From Omphiscola glabra (Eukaryota > Mollusca > Gastropoda > Lymnaeidae): a stretch of 64,000 nt of DNA. The translations under genes were made by a program, and so were the position numbers. Where the stretch lies: assembly GCA_964017045.1 (NCBI GenBank), contig OZ024794.1, forward strand, positions 49,543,013-49,607,012, in the 5' to 3' direction. Below, piece after piece: positions 45,445-57,302 of this stretch (position 1 is its first letter; each line of letters starts with the position of its first letter). The notes under the pieces were generated by a model. The model was not told the DNA's origin. It was given only the letters and a program-made list of their open reading frames with translations, and ran no database searches.

Positions 45445-45634
45445 CAGTGGTTCTCAACCATTCTAATGCCGCGACCCTGTAACACAATTCCTGGTGTTGT
45501 GGTGACACCCAACTATAAAATTATTTTCCTTTACTACTTCATAAATACGTATTTTTCCAATTGTCTTAGGCAATTCCCGTGTAAGGGTCACCCGACCTCC
45601 AAATGGGTCGCCATACTTAGGTTGAGAACCGCTG
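45445..45634 (+). mobile_element. SPIN-like hAT MITE, copy 4 (best preserved)
   Basis: The 190-bp element has ends CAGTGGTTCTCAACC and GGTTGAGAACCGCTG, and a perfect 8-bp duplication ACTTAGAA (45437-45444 and 45635-45642). Internal TCTAATGCCGCGACCCTGTA, GTTGTGGTGACACCCAACTA and TAAAATTATTTTCC follow the SPIN non-autonomous consensus closely, as I remember it. Confidence 0.93.
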
Positions 45635-45642
45635 ACTTAGAA

Positions 45643-46421
45643 GATCACACTAAATGACCCAAATCAAAATTGAAAAAAAAATTACTTAAATAACAACAAA
45701 GCACTTCATATCGAACCGACGTAAGTATTTTTGGGTCGTAATACAAACAAGTGCTCAGAAAATCTCGCATGTTGAAAGGTGAGAGGAATAAATAAAAAAA
45801 AGAAAGATGCATGACTTTTTTTTTATCATCTCTTTTACCCCAGTACCTTTGCTTAGATAATATTAATCTCTATCCTGTACATAAATGATACCACAAAATT
45901 TACTACTCTCTCTCTTGCACCGGTTAACGCTTCTATGGAATTTCCTTCCAAGACGACGACTGCTGGAGCTGCAGCACGTCAAACTACGCCCTGTTGAAAT
46001 TTTTTGCGTGGCAACGTGTGACGTCGGCGGAATGGCGTCTCGGCGCGCAGCGTACGGTTTGTTTAAGTTTTAGATTCAGTGTAAACACGTGGTAGAAGAG
46101 AATATTGGTGCAGACGTGATAAGCTTTCGATCACTTGGACCTGGTATTTGATGCAAGGGGGATGGGGGTTCGAATATTTCCAGGTAACAAAAGGTTTATC
46201 GTAAGTGCACTCCGAAAATTTTGCGTGTGGTCCGCAAGGAACATGGATGTTCTGCGTCTGACGTTTTCCCTCAGCTCGAGAGAACTAGAAAGAGCAAAAG
46301 TACAGCGGTATCACTTACGTCATCTTCTTTATTTGGGCAGGTCTTGGGCGGGGGGGGGGGGGGGGGGTATTTTTAGTTCATTTTGAACATTAGTGAATTC
46401 CTTTGTGAAAGTTTTTGGTTT
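45643..46421. other. Intergenic sequence with a GC-richer patch
   Basis: The patch at 45940-46060 includes GTGACGTCGG and CpG-rich CGGCGCGCAGCG. Poly-G at about 46351-46367. No gene is recognised. Confidence 0.35.
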
Positions 46422-46429
46422 GCTCTAAT

Positions 46430-46621
46430 CAGAAGCGTAACTATGGGGGGAATATGGGGACAGATGTCACTGGGCGCCAGACTAGTTAGGGGCGCCAAAA
46501 TGTGTTTTGATATTATTATTTTTTTAATGAAAATATTGAGTTTGAGAGTTTGAAAACAGCAAGGGAGGCTCTTTAAAATGAATCGTGTACCCGGGCGTCA
46601 AACACTCTAGCTACGCCTCTG
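46430..46621 (+). mobile_element. hAT-type MITE, CAGAGGCGTAGC subfamily, copy D
   Basis: The 192-bp element has ends CAGAAGCGTAAC and CTAGCTACGCCTCTG. The duplication GCTCTAAT / GCTTTAAT matches at 7 of 8. It shares AGTTAGGGGCGCCAAAATG and AACACTCTAGC with copy E. Confidence 0.9.
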
Positions 46622-46849
46622 GCTTTAATATACCCAGTTAGATGTTTTAATCACTTTTGTCAGCAGTGTTTTATTACATGTTTTTCACTTTAATATGATT
46701 GAGATTTTAATGTGCTGGGTCGATCTTGATGTCTGACCACCTTTTTGTAAATCTCTAAAGTTTATTTTTTTACTGTGATCTGATACTTGTTTTGTTGTCT
46801 TGTTTTCTGGTGAAGGCTCTACGCCGAAACGTCAAAGTCTTTTGTCCTG

Positions 46850-47162
46850 CCTAGGAATTCAAGTTTAGCATACCTTGTCCTCAAGGAATTCAAGTTTAGC
46901 ACACCTTGTCCTCAAGGAATTCAAGTTTAGCACACCTTGTCCTCAAGGAATTCAAGTTTAGCACACCTTGTGCTCAAGGAATTCAAGTTTAGCACACCTT
47001 GTCCTCAAGGAATTCAAGTTTAGCACACCTTGTCCTCAAGGAATTCAAGTTTAGCAAACCTTGTCCTCAAGGAATTCAAGTTTAGCACACCTTGTCCTCA
47101 AGGAATTCAAGTTTAGCACACCTTGTCCTCAAGGAATTCAAGTTTAGCAAACCTTGTCCTCA
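46850..47162 (+). repeat. 31-bp tandem repeat, 10 copies
   Basis: The unit is AAGGAATTCAAGTTTAGCAC then ACCTTGTCCTC. The copies are nearly identical. Confidence 0.97.
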
Positions 47163-47261
47163 TATTTCATTGACACAACTTGAATGCAGTCCATCAATTA
47201 TAATCTTTTAGACCTTTCAACTCAGCTCACTTTTCGTCTGATTACATTTGTAGATAGTTAA

Positions 47262-47493
47262 ATGGGGGCAGACAGCTCAGGACAGAGTCAGGTGGAGATC
47301 AGTGGTCAAGATAAGGGCTAAATCTTAAGAAGCCAGTAGGATGGCCACCATTGAGACAAGCAGGCAAGCCCGAAAGAACATTGTTAATTCCACGACTGCA
47401 GCAACTATCCCCTGCCCGCGGTGCCACAGACTATTCCGAGTACGTATAGGATTGGCAAGCCACCTACGAACCCACCGTAACCCACCCCCCTAA
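47262..47493 (+). mobile_element. LINE C-terminus with C2H2 zinc finger, 3' end
   Basis: One frame reads QTAQDRVRWRSVVK and reaches TAA, which is a reverse-transcriptase tail. A second frame from ATG 47341 to TAA 47493 (50 residues) carries an intact finger: CPRCHRLFRVRIGLASHLRTH, a C-x2-C-x12-H-x3-H pattern, after a basic SRQARKN stretch. In many invertebrate LINEs this finger closes the same polyprotein, so one frameshift has probably split it. All upstream parts are missing. Confidence 0.85.
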
Positions 47494-48923
47494 CCGGATG
47501 ACTGGATGGTCCTAATTGATTTGGCGGACGAACAACCACATATAGTTAAAGCACCAACACAACTTTTGGACACCATGGTTATTTTATCAAAACACACACA
47601 CAACGTAAACTCCTGATAACATCACTATGTTATTGTTATGATTTACGAAAGAACAGAACACTATTGTTCATCGTGTTCCGTGTCATGTTGTATAATGGCG
47701 TCTGGTGACGTTAATGCCAAGCGTCTATCCATTTGCTAGTCAGGCACATACCTTCAGACCTCACTCTCCTCAAGTTAGCCACCACACCCTCCACCCCCAC
47801 CCCCCAGCCGTTACCTGCCAACTGTTTCTTCACGAGATATTGCCGCCAATTTTCCTCGATGCATCTCTTTGATTTCCAGGCAATGAACTCGCAGACAAGC
47901 GACAAACACAAAGATTTCCTTCTCTGTTTGTTCGGTTCTGTTGATCGACCAAGGCGAGCTGAAGAAAAGCACACACACACGGGTCCCAGGCCTAATCACC
48001 CCTGCGTGGCCCTTCAATCAGCAACAGAGGATAGGTGAGAAGTTTGGGGATTACGCCGGAAATCGAATATACAGGAGAAAAATCCATCTTGATATTCGAT
48101 CGAGCTGCGCATGACTGGAAATGCATCTCAATTTTTTTAAATATATTTTTTTTTATTTGACTCAAGATTTCTTTCGTTTCAACAAAGCACAATATATATA
48201 TAAAGTTGGCGTGAAGGCAAAGAGATGTATGTAAAGAGTGATGGTGCACATGGGGTCTGGGTAAATGTAATGATGTGCAAATCTATTAGAGCGAGTTAGG
48301 GTGTGAATCGAACAATGTTTTAGAAGTTTGGGTTCGTTCTGGTGACAGCTTAAGTTCGGGTTCAGTTCGGTAACCACTGAAGGTCGGTAACCACTGAAGG
48401 TCGGTAACTACTGAAGTTTTGGCACGTGTGGCAATTATCACAATCTGAGATTACTTTTGTTTTAATTTTAATATTTTTTTATATAAATTTTGTTATATAA
48501 ACGTAAGCGTTTATATACAAATGCATTTTTTTTTAAAAAGAAGAAAATACATTTTGTTTAGTTAGAATAGTACACCGCAATTTATATAAAAAGAAATATT
48601 AGCGATGGTCGCTAAATGTTAATGAAATAATATAGATTTTTTTTTAAAAATGGGTTTTTATGTTTTAAAGCTTATTATTTAAAGGAGGATTCAAAGACCG
48701 CATCTATTGTCTCAACCTAGAATGCTAGCTGTGACGTCTGTTACACAAGTTGAATGAGATTTATACTTAATAAAGAACGAACATATTTAGGGGAGGTGGG
48801 GTGATTTTAAAAATAAGTTAATTTTTTTTTTTTTTGTTAAAACAAATCGTTTGTACACATTAAGGTTTTCTAGTTTTAATTAAAATATACGCTTTTCTGG
48901 CGTAAATATAATGTGCAAAATGT
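47494..48923. other. Intergenic sequence, nothing recognised
   Basis: Overlapping open frames on both strands at 47711-48377 have no recognisable domain. A three-copy 18-bp repeat (CGGTAACCACTGAAGGT) lies at 48370-48417. Confidence 0.4.
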
Positions 48924-49965
48924 GTACTTTCCGGTGATCTCGACCTCATCAAACAAATACTTATTTACATTTTTTAAAGAATCAAACGTTTAAAAATAAT
49001 GAAAAAACTTCCTATATGTATCCCCCGACCAAACCTGAACACTAAATCTATCCCTCACCCTAACCTGAACCCTAAATCTATCCCTCGACCTAACCTGAAC
49101 ACTAAATCTATCCCCCGACCAAACCTGAACACTAAATCTATCCCTCGACCTAACCTGAACCCTAAATCTATCCCTCGACCTAACCTGAACCCTAAATCTA
49201 TCCCTCGACCTAACCTGAACCCTAAATCTATCCCTCACCCTAACCTGAACACTAAATCTATCCCTCACCCTAACCTGAACCCTAAATCTATCCCTCGACC
49301 TAACCTGAACACTAAATCTATCCCTCACCCTAACCTGAACACTAAATCTATCCCTCACCCTAACCTGAACACTAAATCTATCCCTCACCCTAACCTGAAC
49401 ACTAAATCTATCCCTCACCCTAACCTGAACACTAAATCTATCCCTCACCCTAACCTGAACACTAAATCTATCCCTCACCCTAACCTGAACACTAAATCTA
49501 TCCCTCACCCTAACCTGAACACTAAATCTATCCCTCACCCTAACCTGAACCCTAAATCTATCCCTCACCCTAACCTGAACACTAAATCTATCCCTCACCC
49601 TAACCTGAACCCTAAATCTATCCCTCGACCTAACCTGAACACTAAATCTATCCCTCACCCTAACCTGAACACTAAATCTATCCCTCGACCTAACCTGAAC
49701 CCTAAATCTATCCCTCACCCTAACCTGAACACTAAATCTATCCCTCACCCTAACCTGAACACTAAATCTATCCCTCACCCTAACCTGAACACTAAATCTA
49801 TCCCTCACCCTAACCTGAACACTAGATCTATCCCTCACCCTAACCTGAACACTAAATCTATCCCTCGACCTAACCTGAACCCTAAATCTATCCCTCACCC
49901 TAACCTGAACCCTAAATCTACTATTTGAAAATTCATTTGATGAGGTCGAGATAACCGGAAAGTAC
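48924..49965. other. 35-bp inverted repeats framing a minisatellite
   Basis: Left arm 48924-48958 starts GTACTTTCCGG. Right arm 49931-49965 is its reverse complement at 32 of 35 positions. Homology stops outside GTAC on both sides. The structure looks like a 1.04-kb terminal-inverted-repeat element whose interior is almost wholly a 30-bp array. No clear target duplication was found. Confidence 0.7.
49017..49922 (+). repeat. 30-bp tandem repeat, 30 copies
   Basis: The unit is ATCCCTCACCCTAACCTGAA then CACTAAATCT. Variants include CGACC for CACCC and CCCTAAAT for CACTAAAT. It contains telomere-like CCCTAA words. Frames of about 300 residues on both strands follow the period and are treated as artefacts. 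Confidence 0.97.
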
Positions 49966-50194
49966 CGCTAAGGGTGTCAACCATTTTCGATTCTCATAAG
50001 TTTGCGATAGGTTTCATTCGGTTCAGTGTGTACTCTGTTGCGTTGTTGTTCGATGCTGGCTCGGTAGTTAGCAGGGTTTTTATTCGGTTCAGTTCGATTC
50101 CCATTTCTAGAGTGAGTGCGATATTTTGTAAATGTATGAACGTGTGTAGGGTTGACGTGTGTGTAAGTTGGTGTTTGTGCGGGGAAAAAAAGTG

Positions 50195-50271
50195 CACTTG
50201 TGTGTGTGTGTGTGAGAGTGTGTGTGTGTATGGTATGAGTGAGTGTGTGTGAGAGAGAGAGAGAGAGGGAG
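50195..50271 (+). repeat. GT and GA microsatellite
   Basis: (GT)n interrupted by GAGA and then a (GA)n run. Confidence 0.95.
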
Positions 50272-52274
50272 AAAGTATTTGTTAAGTGTGTTAGGGGGTA
50301 TGATTGTGCGGCCACGTACAAACTCTAACGGTCAGTTATTAAAAAGCTTTGCCTGCCCATCGACCACCAGATATTTTTCGGAAGCTTTGAAATATTATGT
50401 CTAAATACATTAAAGATCATGCGTACGTTTTTAGATTGCTAAAAACAAGTATTTGAAGTTTCATCCAAACGCGTAACTGAAAATGGAAAAAATTGAGTTA
50501 AAATTTAATGGGTTCACTAAAACCTCCTAAATTTCACCACCACTAACTGTTGCGGCAAAGGCTTCACCCCCCAAATTTTTTTTGTATGGATCATCAACCT
50601 GACATGGTTCTAGAAATTTCTTCTTTTTTTCCCTGTACATTTTGAACCAACCTCTTCAGCCAACCTTTTCACATAAAACAACTGTACATTTTTTTAAAAT
50701 GTCTGTTAAGAAAAAAAAAGGAGGAAATTGAACCCGGATGAAGGAAGGTGTGAGGACACACAGTCTCGTAACCCGGTCGTCTCGCATCAGAGCAATCTTG
50801 CCGAGCAGAAAGATGAATCCCCGGGGCAAGCTAAACTCATTAGATCGTTAACCTGTCAATTAAAATAGGACTTGCCTAAATCCGACATGGTACAGTCGCG
50901 TCAAAACTTCACACCCCAGTGACCTCTCGTATACACCCCCAACTACCGCGAGATACCCCCGAGATCTAAGCACAAGCTCACGGCTAATGACACCATGAGA
51001 TTTTTTTATGGCAAATTCCTACATCATGGGTTCTCAACCTATTCGAAAAAACAACAGTAAAAAAGGGAATTAAATTATTTTAAAAAAAATAGCAGCAGAA
51101 AAGTAATATCCGAGAGGCCAGCAAAAGATTTGTTTTTGGTGCCCTCTGGGATGCTACTTTAAGCTAAGCGCTATTTTTTTATTTAATTCTGTTTTTACCG
51201 TTGTTTGTTCGCCGATGAAGACTTCCTGCCGACACGTTCGTTGATTTTTTGCGTTGCTTTCTTTGGGTTTTCCCATAATTTGTATCACTCATTTCACTTT
51301 TCGCTAACCTGATTGCAGTCTCTCCTCCCTTATTGCCATAAGTTCTCAAACAAAGTTTGGGAGCCTGCTTTCCAAACGAACAGTGTCTATCTTGACACCG
51401 ACCTTTTTCAGACTATTCTGAGCAGAATACCGCAGGTTGCTTTCGATAACACAATATTTGTGTATTTGTTGCACTAAAACTTAGTTTTACAATTACAGCC
51501 AGTGGAGATCCAAAACTGTTTTAAATTTCGAAGCTTTTGTGTGTGTAAGGGGTGGGGGGGGGGGGGGGGTAAAATAATCTTTGTTACAATTTTTAGCTTT
51601 ATTTCTTTCCTTTGACAAAACATTCTTTTGACTGTAACCCGATTGCACGTTATATGTGTATGGTTATCTTACTATCGAAAGAACAAACTCCAAATTAAAG
51701 CACGGACATTCTTAGGAAGCATACCCTGGACTGCTGCGTGATAGTGGTATCATAAATTGTTTCAGGAAGTGGTTCATCTTGCGTCACTAAATGCGGCACA
51801 CATTCCAAGATTTTAAATGACCACCAACGTAGGTCAGATATGTTGTGTGAATATTGCAAGGTTCATAACACTATTGCAAAGATTCAAAGATTGAAGCCAT
51901 CCGTATATAATTGCTGTGATGTTTACACCACGGATATAAGTACGGTGATGAGTGTACGAGTACCGGTACTGAGTACACGGTGTATCTCTTAATGGTATTG
52001 ATTAACTGACTTTACACTGACATCGAGTGATCACGTTATTACCGAAAGAAGTATTAAAGAAAGTGGCACCGCCCCCCACCCCCCCGGGCCACCCCAACTG
52101 TTCCCACCTACCAAAAAAGCACTCGAATTAAATGATAACCGACACCATCACTTGATGTCCCGATTAGACAAGTGTATTTTAAAGTCAAGGGGGCGAACAC
52201 TTCAATTTTTATCACGTGAAATTAAACACATATTTTAGCATCCCATACCGACCAAGTAAGAACAACCCTCCACC

Positions 52275-52277
<3 letters not shown>
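50272..52277. other. Intergenic sequence, possible tRNA-like block
   Basis: On the minus strand about 50735-50800 has GGGTTCAATTTCC (B-box-like), preceded by GACGACCGGGTTACGAGAC, and then a T run. This could be a SINE head, though weak. Poly-G at about 51551-51568. Nothing else is recognised. Confidence 0.3.
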
Positions 52278-52305
<28 letters not shown>

Positions 52306-52308
52306 AAG
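52278..52308 (+). repeat. Poly-C/poly-A tract
   Basis: About 19 C residues followed by about 12 A residues. Confidence 0.95.
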
Positions 52309-52794
52309 TTTAAAAATAAAACAAACAAACAAACAAGCAAAACACAAAGAAACAGGGGGATTCCAAACTATCAGGTCATTATTACATCTACAACAAACAG
52401 AAACAGAAAAAAATAAAAACCTGCGAGGTTAATATATATAAAAGTGAGATTTCGTTGAAGCCATTTAAAGTAAATAAATTGGGGAACATGATATGTTTAG
52501 GCTTGTAAATAGTTTTTTAAAAAAACCAGGACAAGTAAGCAATCGTTGAAGCAAGATGCCTTCGTCAGCAGGCAATACCATATAATAAACAAAAGATAAA
52601 TTTACATTAAACAAATTAAAAAATATGTTTTCGATGATCTGACCAAAGTCAGTGTGGTGTAATTTTACATGTAGTTATAAACAGCGAGAATTAAATATAC
52701 GACCAATAAAAACGGCTCTACCTTTATATATAGGACGAAATTTAAGCCTTATAAAAGAGCTTGTAACAAATATTTGTAACACAGAAACAGCTGA
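52309..52794. other. Intergenic sequence, nothing recognised
   Basis: AT-rich. Confidence 0.4.
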
Positions 52795-53362
52795 AGAAAA
52801 ATACATTGCTCACAAAAACTACTAGAAACAAATACATTACTCACACAAACAGAGATAAATACATTACTCATAAAAACAGCTCAAGACGAATACATTACTC
52901 ACACAAACAGTTAGAAACAAATACATTACTCACACAAACTACTAGAAACAAATACATTACTCACACAAACTACTAGAAACAAATACATTACTCACACAAA
53001 CTACTAGAAACAAATACATTACTCACACAAACAGTTAGAAACAAATACATTACTCACACAAACTACTAGAAACAAATACATTACTCACACAAACTACTAG
53101 AAACAAATACATTACTCACACAAACTACTAGAAACAAATACATTACTCACACAAACTACTAGAAACAAATACATTACTCACACAAACTACTAGAAACAAA
53201 TACATTACTCACACAAACTACTAGAAACAAATACATTACTTACACAAACAGAGATAAATACATTACTCACACAAACAGCTAAAGACAAAAACATTACTCA
53301 CACAAACATCTGGAGATAAATACATTACTCATACAAATAGCTAAAGATAAATACATAACTCA
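52795..53362 (+). repeat. 30-bp tandem repeat, about 19 copies
   Basis: The unit is AAATACATTACTCACACAAA then CTACTAGAAAC. The centre (52920-53230) is nearly perfect and the edges are diverged. Confidence 0.97.
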
Positions 53363-54171
53363 CAATAAAAGATAGACATAAATAAACGCAAACAGTCAGA
53401 GATCCTTTTTGTTTTAAAAAAAGACCTACGCAAAAAAACTAGATATTTGACCTCCAAGCAGTGATTGATCAAACGTTTGACTTACATAAACATCTTAACA
53501 CAGCATCTATTTCACACTTTGAACCCCCTCCCCTCCACCTAACCCCATTCACCCTGCTCCCACCGACACCACTGGATTCAGTCTATGTTCAGTACACCGG
53601 CACCCAGATTGTTCACTATTTTCACCTGTACGATACGAAAGACCCCGGCCCGGTGCTGTAGGCATTGGACGGCATCTTTCTGTCGGTGACTTGGGAGTTT
53701 ATTGGAAAAACAGGCGCGACGTTCATAAACTTTCCGTGGAATGAACCTGACGAGATCATCGCCAGGAAAAAATGCAGCTAAAGATAATAAAGTCTCACGG
53801 AACGTGTATTTTTGGGAACATTTCTTTGACTTAATTCATTCTTTTAAAAATAATAGAAAAGAAAAAGTCTACTTGTTTTAAATGGAACTTCTTAAATGAG
53901 AATACTAAATATTTTTTTTTTAAAATTCAGCTCAACGCTTTATTGAACTTTTATACAAATTATTCGGGTTAATTACTTTAAGGAAAAATGCATATAAAAG
54001 TAACAAATCCGAAGATGTCAGAAAATCTACTCTGTAGAGACTACTAAGTCGAAACTTTTCTTAAAACACCGGATTCTCCATGGAGAGATTTTTTCCCAAC
54101 TTAAGAAATATCCACAAATGTTTGGACGGTGTTAGTCACAAGAAATTCAAATATGGGTGATGTCATGAGCT
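53363..54171. other. Intergenic sequence, nothing recognised
   Basis: No coding exon is recognised; a 66-residue plus-strand frame at 53461-53661 is unremarkable. Confidence 0.4.
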
Positions 54172-54495
54172 GGGGGGGGGGAATATCTGATAGGGGAGGG
54201 AAAAGAAAGTGGTGGAAAGAAGGGAGAAATTCGAAGGAAAGGGACGAGGGGATAGAATGCAAGAGAGGGGAAAAGAGAGGGAGGGAGAAAAAGAAGAAGA
54301 GAGAGTGGGGAGAGAGATATATTGAGAGAGAGTGCGTGAGAAGAGAGAGAGAGAGGGAGAAAAGAGAGAAGGAGAAGAGAAGAGAAAGAGAGAGAAGAGA
54401 GAGAGGGGGAGAAGAGAGAGAGGGGGAGAAGAGAGATAGGGCAGAGTGGGAGAAGAGAAAGAGAGAGGGAAAAGAGAGAGGGAAAAGAGAGAGTG
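54172..54495 (+). repeat. Purine (GA-rich) tract, about 325 bp
   Basis: AGAGAG, GGGGAGAA and AAAGAGAG mixtures with few pyrimidines. Both strands have long low-complexity frames. Confidence 0.95.
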
Positions 54496-54801
54496 ACAGA
54501 GAGATCAAAAAACTATTTTCATTTCAAAGTCCCCTCTTAGAAGACATACAAATTCGTCCAATCATGACGTAGAAACCATGTCAAAGGAATTCTATCTGCC
54601 ACCCCACACCGGCTAAGCTCTAAACTTTATTTCCAAATGTATGTGACCTGACATGAAGCGCTCCAGCGTTAGACGAATTATTTATGCACTAGATACAGCC
54701 CGCCAAATGTCACTGCACACTTTTTATTTCACGCCCATGAATTATATTAAATATTATGATGTCACAACCACCATACTTAAAATGAAACGATTTCAGTTTC
54801 C

Positions 54802-54950
54802 GAAAAGAAAATATTACGCGCCAAACTCAGTTGCGTTATATAAAAAAAATATCATTTAGCGTAGTTATCGGGAATTATATTTTGCGCGCTATTGAACTCA
54901 TTACTGAACCATAATAATATTTTCTTTCAAACATATAGAATTATTTATAG
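54802..54950. repeat. Dispersed repeat, second copy of the 1-168 family
   Basis: 54802-54869 matches 95-168 and 54903-54922 matches 17-36, with the block order reversed relative to the first copy. Confidence 0.5.
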
Positions 54951-56375
54951 TATACTCTCAATCCCAAATTCGCTGATTAGAAAGGAACCGGAAATGGAAA
55001 CAGTAAATTAGGAAGCCATCCACGAGTCATACCAGAAGCGTGTATTTCCAAATTCGTAACAAAGTGTTCGCAGTTAGTATAAATTTTGATTTTTAAAAAA
55101 AAATTAGTACTTGATTTTAGGCATATTTATTTTGGAACTAATGGTTCGCACGAACCTGACCGAACCCGTTCCAAACCACCGCTGAGCGTAATATATATAT
55201 ACGTGATACTAGTTTTAGTAATTTCTTTTCTTTGACATCGCCCTGGTGGCTTTTCACAGCTCAGTGGCTTTACGGTGGGTACACCTTTTTGGCGAGCTGA
55301 CCATTCGACGAAACACTTCGGTGCGTGCTTGAGAGGGTTTTATTCGCTGAGAAATGTATTAGTATTATTTATGTTGTTCTTGTTTTCTTGGTAGGCGAGG
55401 TTGCTATTCGCCGATACATGTGTAGTTCTCATGATCTCCCTTAAGACAATAATATCTAAAACTAAAACTTGGCGCACACAGACGCGCTGTCAATAAAAAC
55501 ACATATTTTGTTTCCAACTTTTCAGCCCCATCCCCCCATTCCGCAATAAAAGAAATCCGCTTATCCTGTTCTCCAAAGGAAGATGAAGGAAATATGATGC
55601 CACCGATTTCACGAAATAGGAATCACGATAACTGCGCTAAATCAATTTCTTTTTTTATAAAAATCGCACGTACGTATGGTGCGTAATATTTTCTTCTGTT
55701 TTTTCGGAAATTTTTGATGACACAAAACTTTGGTGTCAAAGCGGGTGGGACTTTATAATATTAATATAAAATTAAAGAATGTTAAAAATGCATTCAAACT
55801 ATTCAAAGTATTTATAAGGAAAACTTTGTTTTTAGTTCTTGTTTAACTAAAACCAATTTTCAATTATAGCGTTCTATTTTATTTTACAATCTCACCAGAC
55901 AGAGAAAGAAAACGAAGATTAATTATCCTTAATGATGGACATTATTATTTTTGTCGAAAAAAAATTGTTCGCGCCTCACAATGTATGTCTAAAAATCCAC
56001 CTGACCGCTAAGAAGGTAGAATCTATTGATTATAATTTCAAATGCTATTGACCGCAAGATGTATTCTTGTCATTGTTTTACTCTCTGGAGTTTTATTTCT
56101 TTAGAATCTCGACTACGAACCCCCCCCCCCCCCATGACAAACATACGCGGTCACGACACTTACAGCTCCACTAACATAACAGTAGCACATCATTATGACA
56201 ACACAGCAACATCAGAACTACGTAAATATATACAACAACCGAAAAAATAACAGAACGGCGAAAAGAAAATACAGCACCGCAACAAATCTACAACAGTAAC
56301 AGACAATGGGAATACAAGAACAAAAAGATAAACAAGTTTATTTTAAGCTATAACTTTCGCTTACTATAAGGACCC
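54951..56375. other. Intergenic sequence, nothing recognised
   Basis: AT-rich with an AT run near 55190 and poly-C at about 56121. No coding exon is recognised. Confidence 0.4.
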
Positions 56376-56764
56376 AACAATATCCTCCGTTTGTAGCCAA
56401 AAAATATCATCCTTTTATAGCTAACAATATCTTCCGTTTATAGCTAACAATATCCTCTCTTTATAGCCAAAAATATCTTACGTTTATAGCCAACAATATC
56501 TTCCGTTTATAGCTAGCAATATCTTCCGTTTATAGTCAACAATATATTCCGTTTATAGCCAAGAATATCTTCCGTTTATAGCTAACAATATCTTCCGTTT
56601 ATAGCTAGCAATATCTTCCGTTTATAGTCAACAATATCTTCCGTTTATAGCTAACAATATCTTCCGTTTATAGCTAGCAATTTCTTCCATTTATAGCTAA
56701 CAATGTCTTCCGTTTATAGCTAACAATGAAAACCGTTTATAGCTAGCAATGTCTTCCGTTTATA
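56376..56764 (+). repeat. 23-bp tandem repeat, about 17 copies
   Basis: The unit is AATATCTTCCGTTTATAGCT then AAC. Confidence 0.95.
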
Positions 56765-57302
56765 TGTATAAAAAAGTACATATAATAATAAGCTACCCTT
56801 TATTTTTGTGAGGAGGAAAAAAAATGTCTTTTTTTGTTTTAAAAAGTTTTTTTTTTTGTACAAGATAAAACGCTAAACACACCAACGCCAAAGAATTCAT
56901 TCGTTTTTGTGTGTGGAAAAATTGTAACTCTCTCCTATATAGATGGATGTTCCCCCCCCCCCCCCTTTTTTTCCAACCAACCGCAGGGGCGCAAAACCTT
57001 CACAAAAACAATAAGCCACTCGTTCAATAAGTCATAAATAAGGTTGAAATGATGGGAAACAGCTACGGTCAGTGTTCATCTAAAATACATGCAGCCTCGA
57101 TTTGGTCTTGTAAAACTTGCGGCCAGCCGTTCCCGGAGCCCGAGCCAAGAATAATATTTTGCCATCTAGCAAAGAGCTTGTCATGCCGGCTCGAGGGCTC
57201 CATTTATCTTATAACGACTCACAACAAATTGGCCTGAGATGCACTGGCTTGTCTCCTTTTGTGTTGCTTCGCAAGGTACTGTTTCTTTTTTTTTATTTCG
57301 AG
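56765..57302. other. Intergenic sequence, nothing recognised
   Basis: A poly-C/poly-T junction lies at about 56952-56973. A plus-strand frame at 57049-57237 contains a CKTCGQPF block, but no full zinc finger. Confidence 0.35.

Noticed and set aside
48990..49928. Two frames of about 300 residues on opposite strands with 10-residue repeats
   Set aside because: The 30-bp unit keeps both strands open. There is no codon bias toward one strand and no signal peptide.
50735..50820. tRNA-like sequence on the minus strand
   Set aside because: B-box-like and A-box-like words are present, but the stems do not pair well enough.
57049..57237. Zinc-finger protein fragment (CKTCGQPF)
   Set aside because: Only the first cysteine pair is present and the histidines are not spaced for a C2H2 finger.
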